5,827 nt of DNA from Nitrosotalea sp. (GTDB lineage: Archaea; Thermoproteota; Nitrososphaeria; Nitrososphaerales; Nitrosopumilaceae). Position numbers and translations under genes: made by a program. A model generated the notes under the pieces. That model searched no databases. It was given only the letters and a program-made list of their open reading frames with translations, and was not told the DNA's origin. Every line of letters begins with the position of its first letter. Position 1 is the first letter of the stretch. Shown here in pieces: positions 5,501-5,827 of this stretch. The stretch is from assembly GCA_031296345.1 (NCBI GenBank), contig JARLFW010000063.1:1-5827 (forward strand). Reading direction: 5' to 3'.

Positions 5501-5827
5501 ATGTCTAATAAAATAGCATTACTAATGTTTGCAGCAACTGTTCTTTTGACATCCACAGCAATTATGGTAGTTCCACAAGCTAGTGCTTTAACTCCAAGTA
5601 CTGTACCGAGTTACTACTATATTTCTACAGCAAGCTATGGTAATAGTATAGTCTGCGGTGATCACAAATGTGCACCTGGTGAGCACACCAAGTGGGTTAA
5701 TGCTGTATGGCAATCCCAAAAAGTAGGTTATGGCAAAGTTGGAAATGCACCACATGGTGAAGATGTAATGTCTCAATTAGCAGTAACAACTCCTGCATCA
5801 ACTACAATGCACGGAAACACCAAGTAA
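5501..5827 (+). CDS. Small exported Cys/His-motif protein, tandem paralogue 3
   Basis: A 108-residue protein of unknown function whose stop codon is the last three bases of the window. The start is set at ATG 5501: the protein then begins MSNKIALL like copy 2, and an in-frame ATG at 5477 overlaps the TATA box, so it cannot be used by this promoter. The signal peptide runs to A29 (QASA|L). A Tyr-rich stretch (SYYY, 37-40) leads to the core SYGNSIVCGDHKCAPGEHTKW (45-65), with C52, H55, C57, E61, H62 and W65. AVWQSQKVGYGKV (68-80) and HGEDVMSQLA (85-94) follow, matching copy 2. The Thr-rich tail is short, ends MHGNTK, and lacks N-glycosylation sequons. The core is nearly that of copy 1 while the rest follows copy 2, so the copies may have exchanged segments. 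No membrane anchor is seen. Confidence 0.82.
   Translation: MSNKIALLMFAATVLLTSTAIMVVPQASALTPSTVPSYYYISTASYGNSIVCGDHKCAPGEHTKWVNAVWQSQKVGYGKVGNAPHGEDVMSQLAVTTPASTTMHGNTK

Noticed and set aside
4566..5827. The three tandem genes as one operon or as a CRISPR-like or mobile repeat
   Set aside because: Each gene has its own well-placed TATA box and a 68-81 base spacer, so separate transcription is more likely. The repeats are coding paralogues with diverged DNA, and there are no direct-repeat/spacer units, terminal inverted repeats or transposase.

Overview
The window looks like a piece of the chromosome of an ammonia-oxidising archaeon (Nitrososphaerota/Thaumarchaeota, probably Nitrosopumilales). 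This rests on the A+T-rich composition, short intergenic gaps, and TATA-like boxes centred about 26 bases upstream of start codons with no clear Shine-Dalgarno sequences, a pattern of largely leaderless archaeal transcripts. The gene content fits too: a MenA-like UbiA prenyltransferase, an arginase/agmatinase-family enzyme, DUF2203, a bifunctional BirA and a cytosolic TlpA-like redoxin. No database search was possible, so the taxonomic call is by recognition only.

Left part (1-2418, minus strand): the 5' end of an aldo/keto reductase running off the window, then a UbiA-family membrane prenyltransferase, a DUF2203 protein and a ureohydrolase. Gaps are 30 to 49 bases. Most of these genes have their own TATA-like box, so they are probably neighbouring, separately initiated units rather than one tight operon.

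Middle part (2419-4430): a divergent promoter region, a 37-residue single-helix membrane ORF on the plus strand, and then birA and a TlpA-like redoxin gene on the minus strand. The small ORF and birA converge on an 8-bp inverted repeat that may end both transcripts. BirA would biotinylate the carrier protein of the acetyl-CoA/propionyl-CoA carboxylase used for carbon fixation in these archaea, and its N-terminal helix-turn-helix suggests a regulatory role as well.

Right part (4566-5827, plus strand): three consecutive paralogous genes for small exported proteins. Each has a signal peptide ending in an Ala-x-Ala site, a core C-G-(D/N)-H-x-C-A-x-G-E-x-T-x-W, a middle block with a Gly-Lys and (in two clear cases) His-Gly-Glu-x-Val-Met, and a low-complexity tail rich in Thr, Ser, Met and His. 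Each has its own strong TATA-box promoter, and the second and third promoters share an almost identical 28-base block. This tandem family, of unknown function and plausibly metal-binding outside the cell, is the most interesting part of the window. The array may continue past the right edge, which coincides with the stop codon of the third copy.
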